NCBI GenBank assembly: GCA_015067375.1
Contig: SVMQ01000030.1
Span: forward strand, 1-15,101
Source: Oscillospiraceae bacterium
GTDB taxonomy: Bacteria > Bacillota > Clostridia > Oscillospirales > Ruminococcaceae
Length of the DNA stretch: 15,101 nt
Direction: 5' to 3'
Position numbers and translations under genes: made by a program. Shown here piece by piece: positions 1 through 6,444 of this stretch (the first letter of the stretch is position 1; every line of letters starts with the position of its first letter). The notes under the pieces were generated by a model, which made no database searches, was not told the origin of the DNA, and was given only the letters and a program-made list of their open reading frames with translations.

Positions 1-1
1 C

Positions 2-1159
2 ACTGCTGGGGTGTTGTTCTTTGCAGGCGGGTATATCGTTATGTCATCTCCGTATATACGACTCTGGAGCAATCACACGTTGTTCAATACATATTCTGTG
101 CAGCTGTGTGGTATCATGTATGCTTTATTCATTATGGGTATTATCATGAAGCTCGTCGGAGAGAGCCGGAAAAAGCTTTGCAGTACTGTCCTGGCACTTT
201 GTGGAGTGGCGGTGTGCATCATACTTATCCTTTCTCTGTGCGGGGTAATACTTCCTTATGATGTCAGTGCATATTCTTCAGTATTTATTGCGATAACAGC
301 GATCATAATGCTTGTGTGCTGCATTATGGAACTGGTTTCAGACACCGCTCTGCGAAAGATCATCGTCATAGGAGCTATATTGGTGCTTGTAGCATTGGTA
401 GTTGATATTGTAGCAATGGCAACGGGATTATGGACAAACGGAATGTCTTCTCTGGCAGCGTTCGGGCTTGTATTTGTAATTGCTCTTATATACGCACTGT
501 GCTATATACCGAAAAGCATCCTGAGAGAGACCGAGCTGAAAGATCAGCTTCAGGACAGCAGGATAGCAATAATGCTTTCACAGATACAGCCGCATTTTCT
601 TTACAATGTGCTGAATACGATACATTATCTGTGTGCAAAGAATCCGCGAACCGCGCAGCAGGCGATATGTGATTTTTCGGATTATCTGCGTGTGAATCTT
701 GATTCGCTGCAGAGAAAGACTCCTGTTCCGTTTACAACAGAGCTGAAGCACGTTCAGACATATCTGACGCTTGAAAAAATGCGATTTGATGATATACTTG
801 AGATAGAATATGATATTCAGGCAGAGGATTTTTCGTTGCCGTCGCTGACGATACAGCCTCTGGCCGAAAATGCCGTAAAGCATGGCATATGTCAGAACAG
901 CAGCGGAGGCACAGTGCGTATCTCCACACGCGAAACAAAAAACAGCTTTGAGATAATCGTATCTGATAATGGTACGGGGTTTGATATATCGGAGAACAAG
1001 AACGACGGAAAATCACATATCGGCATACAGAATGTGCGTGACCGTATAGAGAGGATAAGTGGCGGAACACTTATGATAGAAAGCGAGATAGGCAAGGGAA
1101 CTACTGCAGTAGTGCGCATACCTAAGCACTGGGCGAGTGATCATGGCAAATGTGAATAA
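2..1159 (+). CDS. Sensor histidine kinase, LytS/YesM type (5'-truncated by window edge)
   Basis: Membrane sensor kinase of the His_kinase (PF06580)/HATPase_c type, which phosphorylates a cytoplasmic response regulator. The frame is open to the left edge, so the N-terminus is missing; the GTG at 11 is not a convincing start. The first ~170 residues are a run of about six hydrophobic helices, resembling the 7TM region of 7TMR-type kinases. The H-box reads SQIQPHFLYNVLN (His codon 593-595). Next come the N-box LTIQPLAENAVKHG (about 853-892), the G1 box SDNGTGFD and the G2-like GIQNVRDRIERISGGT. The catalytic domain is intact and the stop is followed by a terminator. Kinases of this class usually sit beside a LytTR, AraC or SARP-type regulator. 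Here the partner could lie to the left, or be the regulator at 5603-6415; the sequence does not decide. The family is clear and the signal unknown. Confidence 0.9.
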   Translation, partial: TAGVLFFAGGYIVMSSPYIRLWSNHTLFNTYSVQLCGIMYALFIMGIIMKLVGESRKKLCSTVLALCGVAVCIILILSLCGVILPYDVSAYSSVFIAITAIIMLVCCIMELVSDTALRKIIVIGAILVLVALVVDIVAMATGLWTNGMSSLAAFGLVFVIALIYALCYIPKSILRETELKDQLQDSRIAIMLSQIQPHFLYNVLNTIHYLCAKNPRTAQQAICDFSDYLRVNLDSLQRKTPVPFTTELKHVQTYLTLEKMRFDDILEIEYDIQAEDFSLPSLTIQPLAENAVKHGICQNSSGGTVRISTRETKNSFEIIVSDNGTGFDISENKNDGKSHIGIQNVRDRIERISGGTLMIESEIGKGTTAVVRIPKHWASDHGKCE

Positions 1160-1169
1160 GTAAACATGA

Positions 1170-1198
1170 AAAGACCTCCGAAGTTAACGGAGGTCTTT
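1170..1198. terminator. Bidirectional rho-independent terminator between convergent genes
   Basis: The 11-bp perfect stem AAAGACCTCCG / CGGAGGTCTTT encloses a 7-nt loop. It lies 10 nt after the histidine kinase stop and 3 nt past the lipoprotein stop. The minus-strand tail begins TTTT. The plus-strand tail is weaker (TATGTTATT). The position between two convergent stops fits termination in both directions. Confidence 0.85.
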
Positions 1199-1201
1199 AT
1201 G

Positions 1202-2245
1202 TTATTCGCTTGTTTTATACTGGTTTTCAGCGTATATGGTTATGTCGTTTTCGCAGTTCTCCAACCATTGTACCGGCTTGGTAAGCTCTTTATCATAGCT
1301 GAACTGTACCAGACCCTCATCTGTCTTGGCAAACAGATTTATGTCACGTGCGACAGAGAAAGTGCAGAAATGCTCATTGCTGTTGCCCTCGTTGATAGCG
1401 AATGTCGTCTGGCAGAGATCGTCACCTGTAAATACTCTGTCATAGGCAGCGGTTTCTATGATGCTTCCGCTGTTATACTTGACCTCAAGCTCGGTAATGC
1501 TGAAAGGCTCTCCGTCAATATCAAGTTCATTTATGACCATCCTTGTGATAGTTTTATTTTCGGGCTCAATATAGAATATCTTTTCAGTATTTATACCTTG
1601 CTCTTCTGAAACGTGTCCGGCAGCAAGTACATACTCTCCGTTTTCCTGAGTGAGATCAACTAAAAAATCACCATCGGCAAAAAACAGATCAAAATAATCG
1701 TCAATGATGCGATCACGTTCCTGTATAGGAAGTATGGTAAGCGCACCGGCACCATAGCTGTCAGTTGCGCAAGCAAAGATCTGGGTGCACAGCTCGTATG
1801 AGTTCATATCTCCGTATCCTGAAACACGGCTTGCTGCAGGCTGTCCGTTAAATTCCGAGATGACTATTTCGATTTCGGTGTAATCGCCTGTTTCGGTTGA
1901 TGTGATCCTGCCTGTGTAGGTTACGTCATTGTAATTTGCGCAAAGAGCGGTGATGGTGTTCGCCTCCAGAACACCATCACAGAACTCAGCTGTGGCATTG
2001 CCTGTTTCGGGAAGCCACAAGGCCTCTTCGGTTTCTGTCTGTGATCCATCTGATGTGATTATCCGTTCGGAATCCTGAGCAGGAGTTGAATCAGTACTCT
2101 CAGTAGCGTTGGTCGTAGCCCCAACGGTTATATTTGCTGACTGATTGTCGGAGATATTGCTGTCGCTGTTGTTTTCCTGTGCTGCACAGGCTGAGGCTGA
2201 AAGCATAACAGCCAGTGCTGCAATAGTTGTAATTGTTTTTTTCAT
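1202..2245 (-). CDS. Putative lipoprotein of unknown function, downstream of the SpoIIE-type phosphatase
   Basis: Predicted secreted lipoprotein of about 347 aa. It starts MKKTITTIAALAVMLSASAC, a short basic n-region, hydrophobic core and acceptable lipobox with the lipid-modified Cys at residue 19. About 65 residues of Ser/Thr/Asn/Asp/Glu-rich linker follow (residues ~20-85), typical of a surface spacer, then a beta-rich domain that I do not recognise. The ATG at 2245 was chosen because it gives the cleanest signal peptide and follows AAGGA at 11 nt. In-frame ATGs at 2254 and 2257 would overlap the phosphatase stop. It begins 1 nt after the phosphatase stop codon, so the two are almost certainly co-transcribed and possibly translationally coupled. 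Inference: it may present a ligand to, or modulate, the extracytoplasmic part of that sensor. Function otherwise unknown. Confidence 0.8.
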   Translation of the reverse strand: MKKTITTIAALAVMLSASACAAQENNSDSNISDNQSANITVGATTNATESTDSTPAQDSERIITSDGSQTETEEALWLPETGNATAEFCDGVLEANTITALCANYNDVTYTGRITSTETGDYTEIEIVISEFNGQPAASRVSGYGDMNSYELCTQIFACATDSYGAGALTILPIQERDRIIDDYFDLFFADGDFLVDLTQENGEYVLAAGHVSEEQGINTEKIFYIEPENKTITRMVINELDIDGEPFSITELEVKYNSGSIIETAAYDRVFTGDDLCQTTFAINEGNSNEHFCTFSVARDINLFAKTDEGLVQFSYDKELTKPVQWLENCENDITIYAENQYKTSE

Positions 2246-2246
2246 G

Positions 2247-5057
2247 TTATTCATCATCCTTAATCTCGATTATTATTCTTGTGATATTGTATCCATCTTC
2301 ATAGCAGTAATCAACGCTCTTTGCCATTTTCTTCACCATGAATATACCAAGGCCGCCAATACCGCGTTCGTCAATGCCTGCTGTTACATCTGGCTCCTTT
2401 GCGTCAAGCGGATCGAATTGCTTACCGTTGTCCCAGAAGGTGATTGCAAATTCCGTTCTGTGATTTTCAACTGCGATTTCGGCAAGCTCTGCTCCGCTGT
2501 ATTTAACGATATTGGAGTACAGCTCGTCTACTGCAATATTCACCTTGCCAACGATAGTAGGGGGAATATCGAGGTTTTCCATCTGCTTGTTAATATGCTC
2601 AAGCACAGCTTCAACGGAGCTCTTGTCGGGGATTATTGTGATGCTGCCGCCGTTGATCAGATGTCCTATCTTCAGCGAAAGCATTGTGATATCATCAAAC
2701 TGAGGCGCATCGCCAACGAACTCATCGACTGCCGCCTTCACGCTCCGGCATATTTCTTCGCAGTTTTTGTCTTTGACCATATTAAGCGTTTCAAGCAGTC
2801 TATCGTCACCGAAAAGCTCCTTTTGTGCATCGGTGGCTTCCGTAACACCATCCGTATAAAGGAACAGCTGATCGCCTGGCATAAGCTGTAGCTCGATTTT
2901 GCGATAGTTTATTCCCTCCATACCTGCAAGCATCAGATTTTTCTTTGTACGGAGATATTCAAATTCGCCGTTGGCTCTTTTAATGAGCGGGGGATTGTGA
3001 CCTGCATTGGCTATATTGACCATTCCTGTGCTGAGGTCGATAAAACCCAGCCATGCAGTTACGAACATACCTGCTTCGTTTCCCGTGCAAAGTTTTTCGT
3101 TTGCCTGTGTGAATACATCTTCAACGCTCATTCCCGTTTCGGCAAGGCTCTTTATGAGAGTCTTTGCTCTCATCATGAACATGGCGGCGGGGATTCCCTT
3201 TCCCGAAACATCTGCCATTAATATAGCAAAGGTATGACTGTCTATCTGGTAGAAATCGTAGAAATCTCCGCCTACTTCTTTTGCTGTGAACATATCCGCA
3301 TAGATATCAAAGTCCTTGCGGCTTATGTAGGGGTTGACAGATGGCAGAGCTGAGTGCTGGATAGACTTTGCAAATTCAAGCTCTTTGTCGATTCTCGCAG
3401 CAGCCTCGGAGATATAGCGTTTAAGGGTATGCACTGTGCTGTTTATATCATCTGAGAGCGATGCAAATTCCTGATTGGAGCGCACATCAACGATAACATT
3501 CAGATTTCCGCTTGCTATCTGTGCAAGAGAGGAGTTGATCTTGCGGATGTTCTCAACGATCATTGACTTTATAAGAAAGTAAAGTCTGCCGAAAAGGATC
3601 GCAAATACAAGTATCTGCATAAAGCCGGATACATAAATATATACCTCTCGTGCGAAATGAGCTTCTTCTATCGGCAGGAAAGCAATGACGTAATATCCTT
3701 CTGTCGCAGAGAACATACAGTAGCTGTCTGCGCCGAATACATTAGCTGTAAAGCGTTCTCCGGCAACGACATCAGTGCGTCTTTCGTTGATAGACAGAGT
3801 GTTGTTTACAGTGGTTCGGTCGCTGATTATATTCCACGCCGCATCGCAGATGATTATGCCGCCTTCCTTGCCGACATGACGGTTCTTTGCTGCATCAAGC
3901 ACCTGCTCCGCGATATCACCCTGGAACATTTCCGCATTGAAACCTACCTGTATAAATCCACCTTCATCAAGCGTGATTCCCGCATATTTGATGAGTTGTT
4001 CATCGTTCAGAGATACTTCACGGTAATCCTGTACATATACCTTTGCGCCTTCGAGAAGCACAAGGAATTCGGCTGACTGTTCTCCGTCTTTCATGGCGTA
4101 GCCTATGTAATTCTCGGTGGTGCTGTTGATGATAGTGCCGTTTTTATCTACTATATTGATATCGGTTGCATTATACTTTTCTGCCAGTGCTTTGATATCG
4201 GTATGCTCGGCTGCATAGTCAATTGCGATCATTTCAGCCTTAGCGATCAGGCTTTCGTCCGAGGCGGCCTTTATATCTGCCATAACGTCCTCTATATTCA
4301 GGCGAAGCAAGGTATCGTTCTCGTTATCGGATATTTTGGTCTGTAGGAACACAGTGAAAAGATTACCCACGATAAACGCAACTATCAGGCAAATAAGAAG
4401 CCAGAACTGCACAGCCTGTGAGATATGCTTCTGTTCGTGCGGGCGGTTGAATTTTTCTTTGCTGATAAGCGATACAGCAAGCAACGCAAGTGCAACGGAG
4501 ATGCTGTTCAGCAGTATCATGGGAATCGCACAGTCCTGTACAACGGAAAATGCGAAGTTGAGATCATACATATTTGTCAGGAACAGCATGAGCATATGGA
4601 TGATCTCCATTATGCCCGCGACTGCAAAGCCATACACCCAGAACGGCTTTTTGTCGTCGAACATATATTTCCTGAGTATTGCAGAGAATAATCCTGCAAG
4701 CACGGTTGCGATCGAACAGGCTATGCGAGTATATTCGCTGGCGCCCCAGAATGTAGCCAGCCAGCGCTCAATTCCACCTATGATACCGGCGATTATACCT
4801 GCCGGTGCACCAAAGATTATACCTGCGCAAAGCGGCGCGGAATCACGAACGTTCATCACGGCAGTGCCGGTATTAACGCCGAATTCTGTTGATATTACAG
4901 CTATGCCGCCGAATATGATTCCTATAATGATCTGACGGGTCATGAATTTAAGCTTGCCAAAAGAAGTTTTCTTTTCGCACAGATACACTATAACAGTGGT
5001 CAAAACAGGCATTAGTGCGGTAGCAGCCAGCTGAAGTATTGTTGTAAGTTCAAGCAT
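2247..5057 (-). CDS. Membrane sensor phosphatase: LytS-type 5TM + extracytoplasmic region + HAMP + PP2C/SpoIIE + RsbW-like HATPase
   Basis: Large (936 aa) RsbU/SpoIIE-type Ser/Thr phosphatase with a built-in kinase-like domain. Residues ~5-200 are a 5TM LytS-type region with the typical NVRDSAPLCAGIIFGAPAG motif. A further helix (~215-240), an extracytoplasmic stretch (~240-470), another helix (~470-495), a HAMP region and a helical connector follow. The phosphatase (~585-790) keeps VGGDFYDF, DVSGKGIPAAMF, AGHNPPLI, LYTDGVTEA and FDDITML, covering the metal-binding Asp residues. The C-terminal HATPase (~810-935) has the N-box VDELYSNIVKYS, G1 box WDNGKQFD and G2 box RGIGGLGIFMVKK, close to RsbW/SpoIIAB. 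Known for the families: the phosphatase removes phosphate from a STAS antagonist that an RsbW-like kinase puts on. The divergent STAS gene at 5164 is the obvious substrate (inference). The ATG at 5057 is preferred over 5072 because GAAAGGCGATCCT precedes it. Confidence 0.93.
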   Translation of the reverse strand: MLELTTILQLAATALMPVLTTVIVYLCEKKTSFGKLKFMTRQIIIGIIFGGIAVISTEFGVNTGTAVMNVRDSAPLCAGIIFGAPAGIIAGIIGGIERWLATFWGASEYTRIACSIATVLAGLFSAILRKYMFDDKKPFWVYGFAVAGIMEIIHMLMLFLTNMYDLNFAFSVVQDCAIPMILLNSISVALALLAVSLISKEKFNRPHEQKHISQAVQFWLLICLIVAFIVGNLFTVFLQTKISDNENDTLLRLNIEDVMADIKAASDESLIAKAEMIAIDYAAEHTDIKALAEKYNATDINIVDKNGTIINSTTENYIGYAMKDGEQSAEFLVLLEGAKVYVQDYREVSLNDEQLIKYAGITLDEGGFIQVGFNAEMFQGDIAEQVLDAAKNRHVGKEGGIIICDAAWNIISDRTTVNNTLSINERRTDVVAGERFTANVFGADSYCMFSATEGYYVIAFLPIEEAHFAREVYIYVSGFMQILVFAILFGRLYFLIKSMIVENIRKINSSLAQIASGNLNVIVDVRSNQEFASLSDDINSTVHTLKRYISEAAARIDKELEFAKSIQHSALPSVNPYISRKDFDIYADMFTAKEVGGDFYDFYQIDSHTFAILMADVSGKGIPAAMFMMRAKTLIKSLAETGMSVEDVFTQANEKLCTGNEAGMFVTAWLGFIDLSTGMVNIANAGHNPPLIKRANGEFEYLRTKKNLMLAGMEGINYRKIELQLMPGDQLFLYTDGVTEATDAQKELFGDDRLLETLNMVKDKNCEEICRSVKAAVDEFVGDAPQFDDITMLSLKIGHLINGGSITIIPDKSSVEAVLEHINKQMENLDIPPTIVGKVNIAVDELYSNIVKYSGAELAEIAVENHRTEFAITFWDNGKQFDPLDAKEPDVTAGIDERGIGGLGIFMVKKMAKSVDYCYEDGYNITRIIIEIKDDE

Positions 5058-5080
5058 AGGATCGCCTTTCATTAAATAGT

Positions 5081-5108
5081 ATTATCGGTTTTGTCATTGT
5101 GTTGTCAT
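5081..5108 (-). promoter_or_regulatory. Candidate promoter for the SpoIIE-type phosphatase operon
   Basis: Read on the minus strand: ATGACA (5/6 to the -35 consensus) at 5108-5103, a 16-nt spacer, and GATAAT (5/6 to the -10 consensus) at 5086-5081. It lies 24 nt before the chosen start codon and overlaps the TTGTCA direct repeats used by the divergent promoter, so one bound regulator could affect both directions. Pattern match only. Confidence 0.4.
5091..5107 (+). promoter_or_regulatory. Direct-repeat operator, copy 1 (TTGTCA, 11-bp period)
   Basis: TTGTCA at 5091-5096 and again at 5102-5107, exactly 11 bp apart, giving TTGTCATTGTGTTGTCA. The same 17-bp string with one mismatch occurs on the minus strand at 9241-9225. 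In both places the second hexamer ends 12 nt before an extended -10. One-helical-turn direct repeats over the -35 region are the known layout for SARP and OmpR-family activators. The likely binder is the regulator encoded at 5603-6415 (inference). Confidence 0.65.
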
Positions 5109-5125
5109 AGTGTGCATGTTAAAAT
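5097..5125 (+). promoter_or_regulatory. Activator-dependent promoter of the STAS antagonist gene
   Basis: A poor -35 (TTGTGT, 5097-5102), a 17-nt spacer, and the -10 TAAAAT (5120-5125) preceded by the extended-10 dinucleotide TG at 5117-5118. Start of transcription would fall near 5132, leaving a leader of about 32 nt with AGGAGG at 5151-5156. The -35 lies inside the direct-repeat operator, as expected where an activator replaces -35 recognition. Confidence 0.55.
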
Positions 5126-5163
5126 GCTTTTACTAAGGAATAATCCTAAAAGGAGGACATAAT

Positions 5164-5460
5164 ATGACAATAGATAAGAAGATTGAAAATGAAGTGCTTA
5201 CAATGAAGGTAATGGGCAGAGTGGATTCCTCTAATTCCGAACAGCTCGAAGCCGCTGTTAATGAGAGTATAGGTGGTATAAAGGAATTCATCTGGGACAT
5301 GGAAGGTCTGGAGTTCATTTCTTCTGCCGGTCTGAGAGTCATTATCAACGCTCAGAAGACCATGAATTCTCAGGGTAAGATGAAGTTCATCAATGTAAAC
5401 CGTCTTATTATGGAGGTTTTTGATATTACAGGACTTGTTGATATATTCACTATCGAATAA
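5164..5460 (+). CDS. STAS-domain anti-sigma factor antagonist (RsbV/SpoIIAA-like)
   Basis: A 98-residue single-domain cytoplasmic protein, the usual size of RsbV/SpoIIAA antagonists. The phosphorylation loop is visible as GLEFISSAGLRVI (residues ~48-60), with Ser53/Ser54 at the position phosphorylated in RsbV/SpoIIAA. The core shows the expected pattern MKVMGRVDSSNSEQLE early and KMKFINVN then VFDITGLVDIF late. In the family, the unphosphorylated antagonist captures an RsbW-type kinase and so releases its partner, often a sigma factor; a RsbU/SpoIIE phosphatase resets it. The phosphatase and a kinase-like domain are encoded divergently 106 bp away in one polypeptide. AGGAGG (5151-5156) sits 7 nt before ATG, one of the strongest ribosome binding sites in the window, suggesting the antagonist is made in excess. 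It forms its own unit, with a promoter and a terminator. Confidence 0.93.
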   Translation: MTIDKKIENEVLTMKVMGRVDSSNSEQLEAAVNESIGGIKEFIWDMEGLEFISSAGLRVIINAQKTMNSQGKMKFINVNRLIMEVFDITGLVDIFTIE

Positions 5461-5482
5461 ACCGATTGAACTTATAAACACC

Positions 5483-5516
5483 AAGCCATTCTGCTTATCA
5501 CGGAATGGCTTTTTTA
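5483..5516 (+). terminator. Rho-independent terminator of the STAS gene
   Basis: The stem AAGCCATTC (5483-5491) / GAATGGCTT (5503-5511) encloses an 11-nt loop and is followed by a run of T (5510-5515). It lies 22 nt after the STAS stop. The reverse direction has only a weak tail (GGTGTTTAT), so use by the facing regulator operon is uncertain. The rest of 5517-5602 has no gene I can support. Confidence 0.88.
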
Positions 5517-5602
5517 TATTCAGATGATATTTAAATAATGCTGTCCTATTTGAAAATCTTCATCAATGATCTTTCGTTGTTGTCCATAATACTCTCTCCA
5601 TT

Positions 5603-6415
5603 TTACTTTTTCCCATTTGCCAATCTGTAAAGATAGCCGTTCATATATTCTGCCCACGAGTATTGAGCCATAAATTCACCTGTATAGGCGCTGAGTGCGT
5701 GGGAATCCTGATTTACAGCGCGGTAGTAGTCGCATTCAATAAATTCGATATTAACAGAAATGCTGTTATATGCCTTGGTTATGATGTGCTCGGCATTGAT
5801 CTGTTTGAGTGTTTTCATCATTGAAGATATTATCTTCTGCAGATACATCTGATGACGCAGATCATATTCTTCATTTTCGAAGATTCTTGCTGCTATTTCC
5901 TTTATAGTGCTGGAAGCACCCTGTCGATAGACAAGATAAGCAAACACCTCTTTTGCTTTTGCACGTTCAAATCTCAGTATATCGCCGTCGGGGAGATATA
6001 CTTCAAAGTTTCCGAAGCATTTCACGTTCAGGGTGACATGGTCGCTGTCATTTACAGGATATCTCAGATCATTAAGCTCCTGAGCCACCTTTTCTGCTGT
6101 AACAGGCTTCATGATATATCCGCTTGCGTGCAGCTCCATGGCATTTCCTGTGTAGTCATCGTAGCCTGTGACAAATATTATATTAAGGTGAGGATTATGC
6201 TTTTTAAGACGTTCGGCGATTTCCACACCTGTGATACCATTCATTTTGATGTCAAGGAAAGCAATATCACAGTGATGCTTTTCGGCATATCTGATAAGCT
6301 CGTCACTTTTGCGGAAGCTTCTGATCTCCGCTTCGGGACAACTCTGACGTATTGCGCTCACAAGAGCCTCAAGCGCCAGTTTTTCGTCATCTATCGCGAG
6401 TATCTTCATAGCCAT
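5603..6415 (-). CDS. Response regulator with SARP-like DNA-binding domain
   Basis: A 270-aa transcriptional regulator. The receiver domain (residues ~3-120) has the acidic pair D9/D10 in ILAIDDEK, the phospho-acceptor D55 in AFLDIKMNG, T83 in FVTGY and K103 in MKPV, so all catalytic positions are present. Residues ~128-215 form an OmpR/SARP-type winged helix (CFGNFEVYLPDG, then AKAKEVFAYLVYR and a recognition-helix region near YLQKIISSMMKTL). The tail YTGEFMAQYSWAEYM resembles the start of the bacterial transcriptional activator domain of SARPs, but is short. Such proteins bind direct repeats of 11 bp next to the -10. Exactly such repeats lie at 5091-5107 and 9225-9241, upstream of the STAS gene and of this operon, so autoregulation is likely (inference). 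It is the last gene of its operon, 29 nt after the MATE stop. AGGAG lies 4 nt before the ATG at 6415; the ATG at 6409, 10 nt away, is an equally possible start. Confidence 0.92.
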   Translation of the reverse strand: MAMKILAIDDEKLALEALVSAIRQSCPEAEIRSFRKSDELIRYAEKHHCDIAFLDIKMNGITGVEIAERLKKHNPHLNIIFVTGYDDYTGNAMELHASGYIMKPVTAEKVAQELNDLRYPVNDSDHVTLNVKCFGNFEVYLPDGDILRFERAKAKEVFAYLVYRQGASSTIKEIAARIFENEEYDLRHQMYLQKIISSMMKTLKQINAEHIITKAYNSISVNIEFIECDYYRAVNQDSHALSAYTGEFMAQYSWAEYMNGYLYRLANGKK

Positions 6416-6444
6416 TTCACTCCTTTCGTAACAGGATATCTTAT

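Noticed and set aside
11..13. GTG at 11 as true start of the histidine kinase
   Set aside because: The frame is open to the left edge and there is no visible ribosome binding site; the protein is more likely truncated by the window.
4336..4935. Long plus-strand frame (199 codons) opposite the phosphatase gene
   Set aside because: It is the antisense shadow of the 5TM-coding part, with no ribosome binding site and no recognisable protein pattern. The same holds for frames at 2145-2891, 3657-4076, 5852-6490, 8183-8947, 9235-9771, 10609-11142 and 13944-14336.
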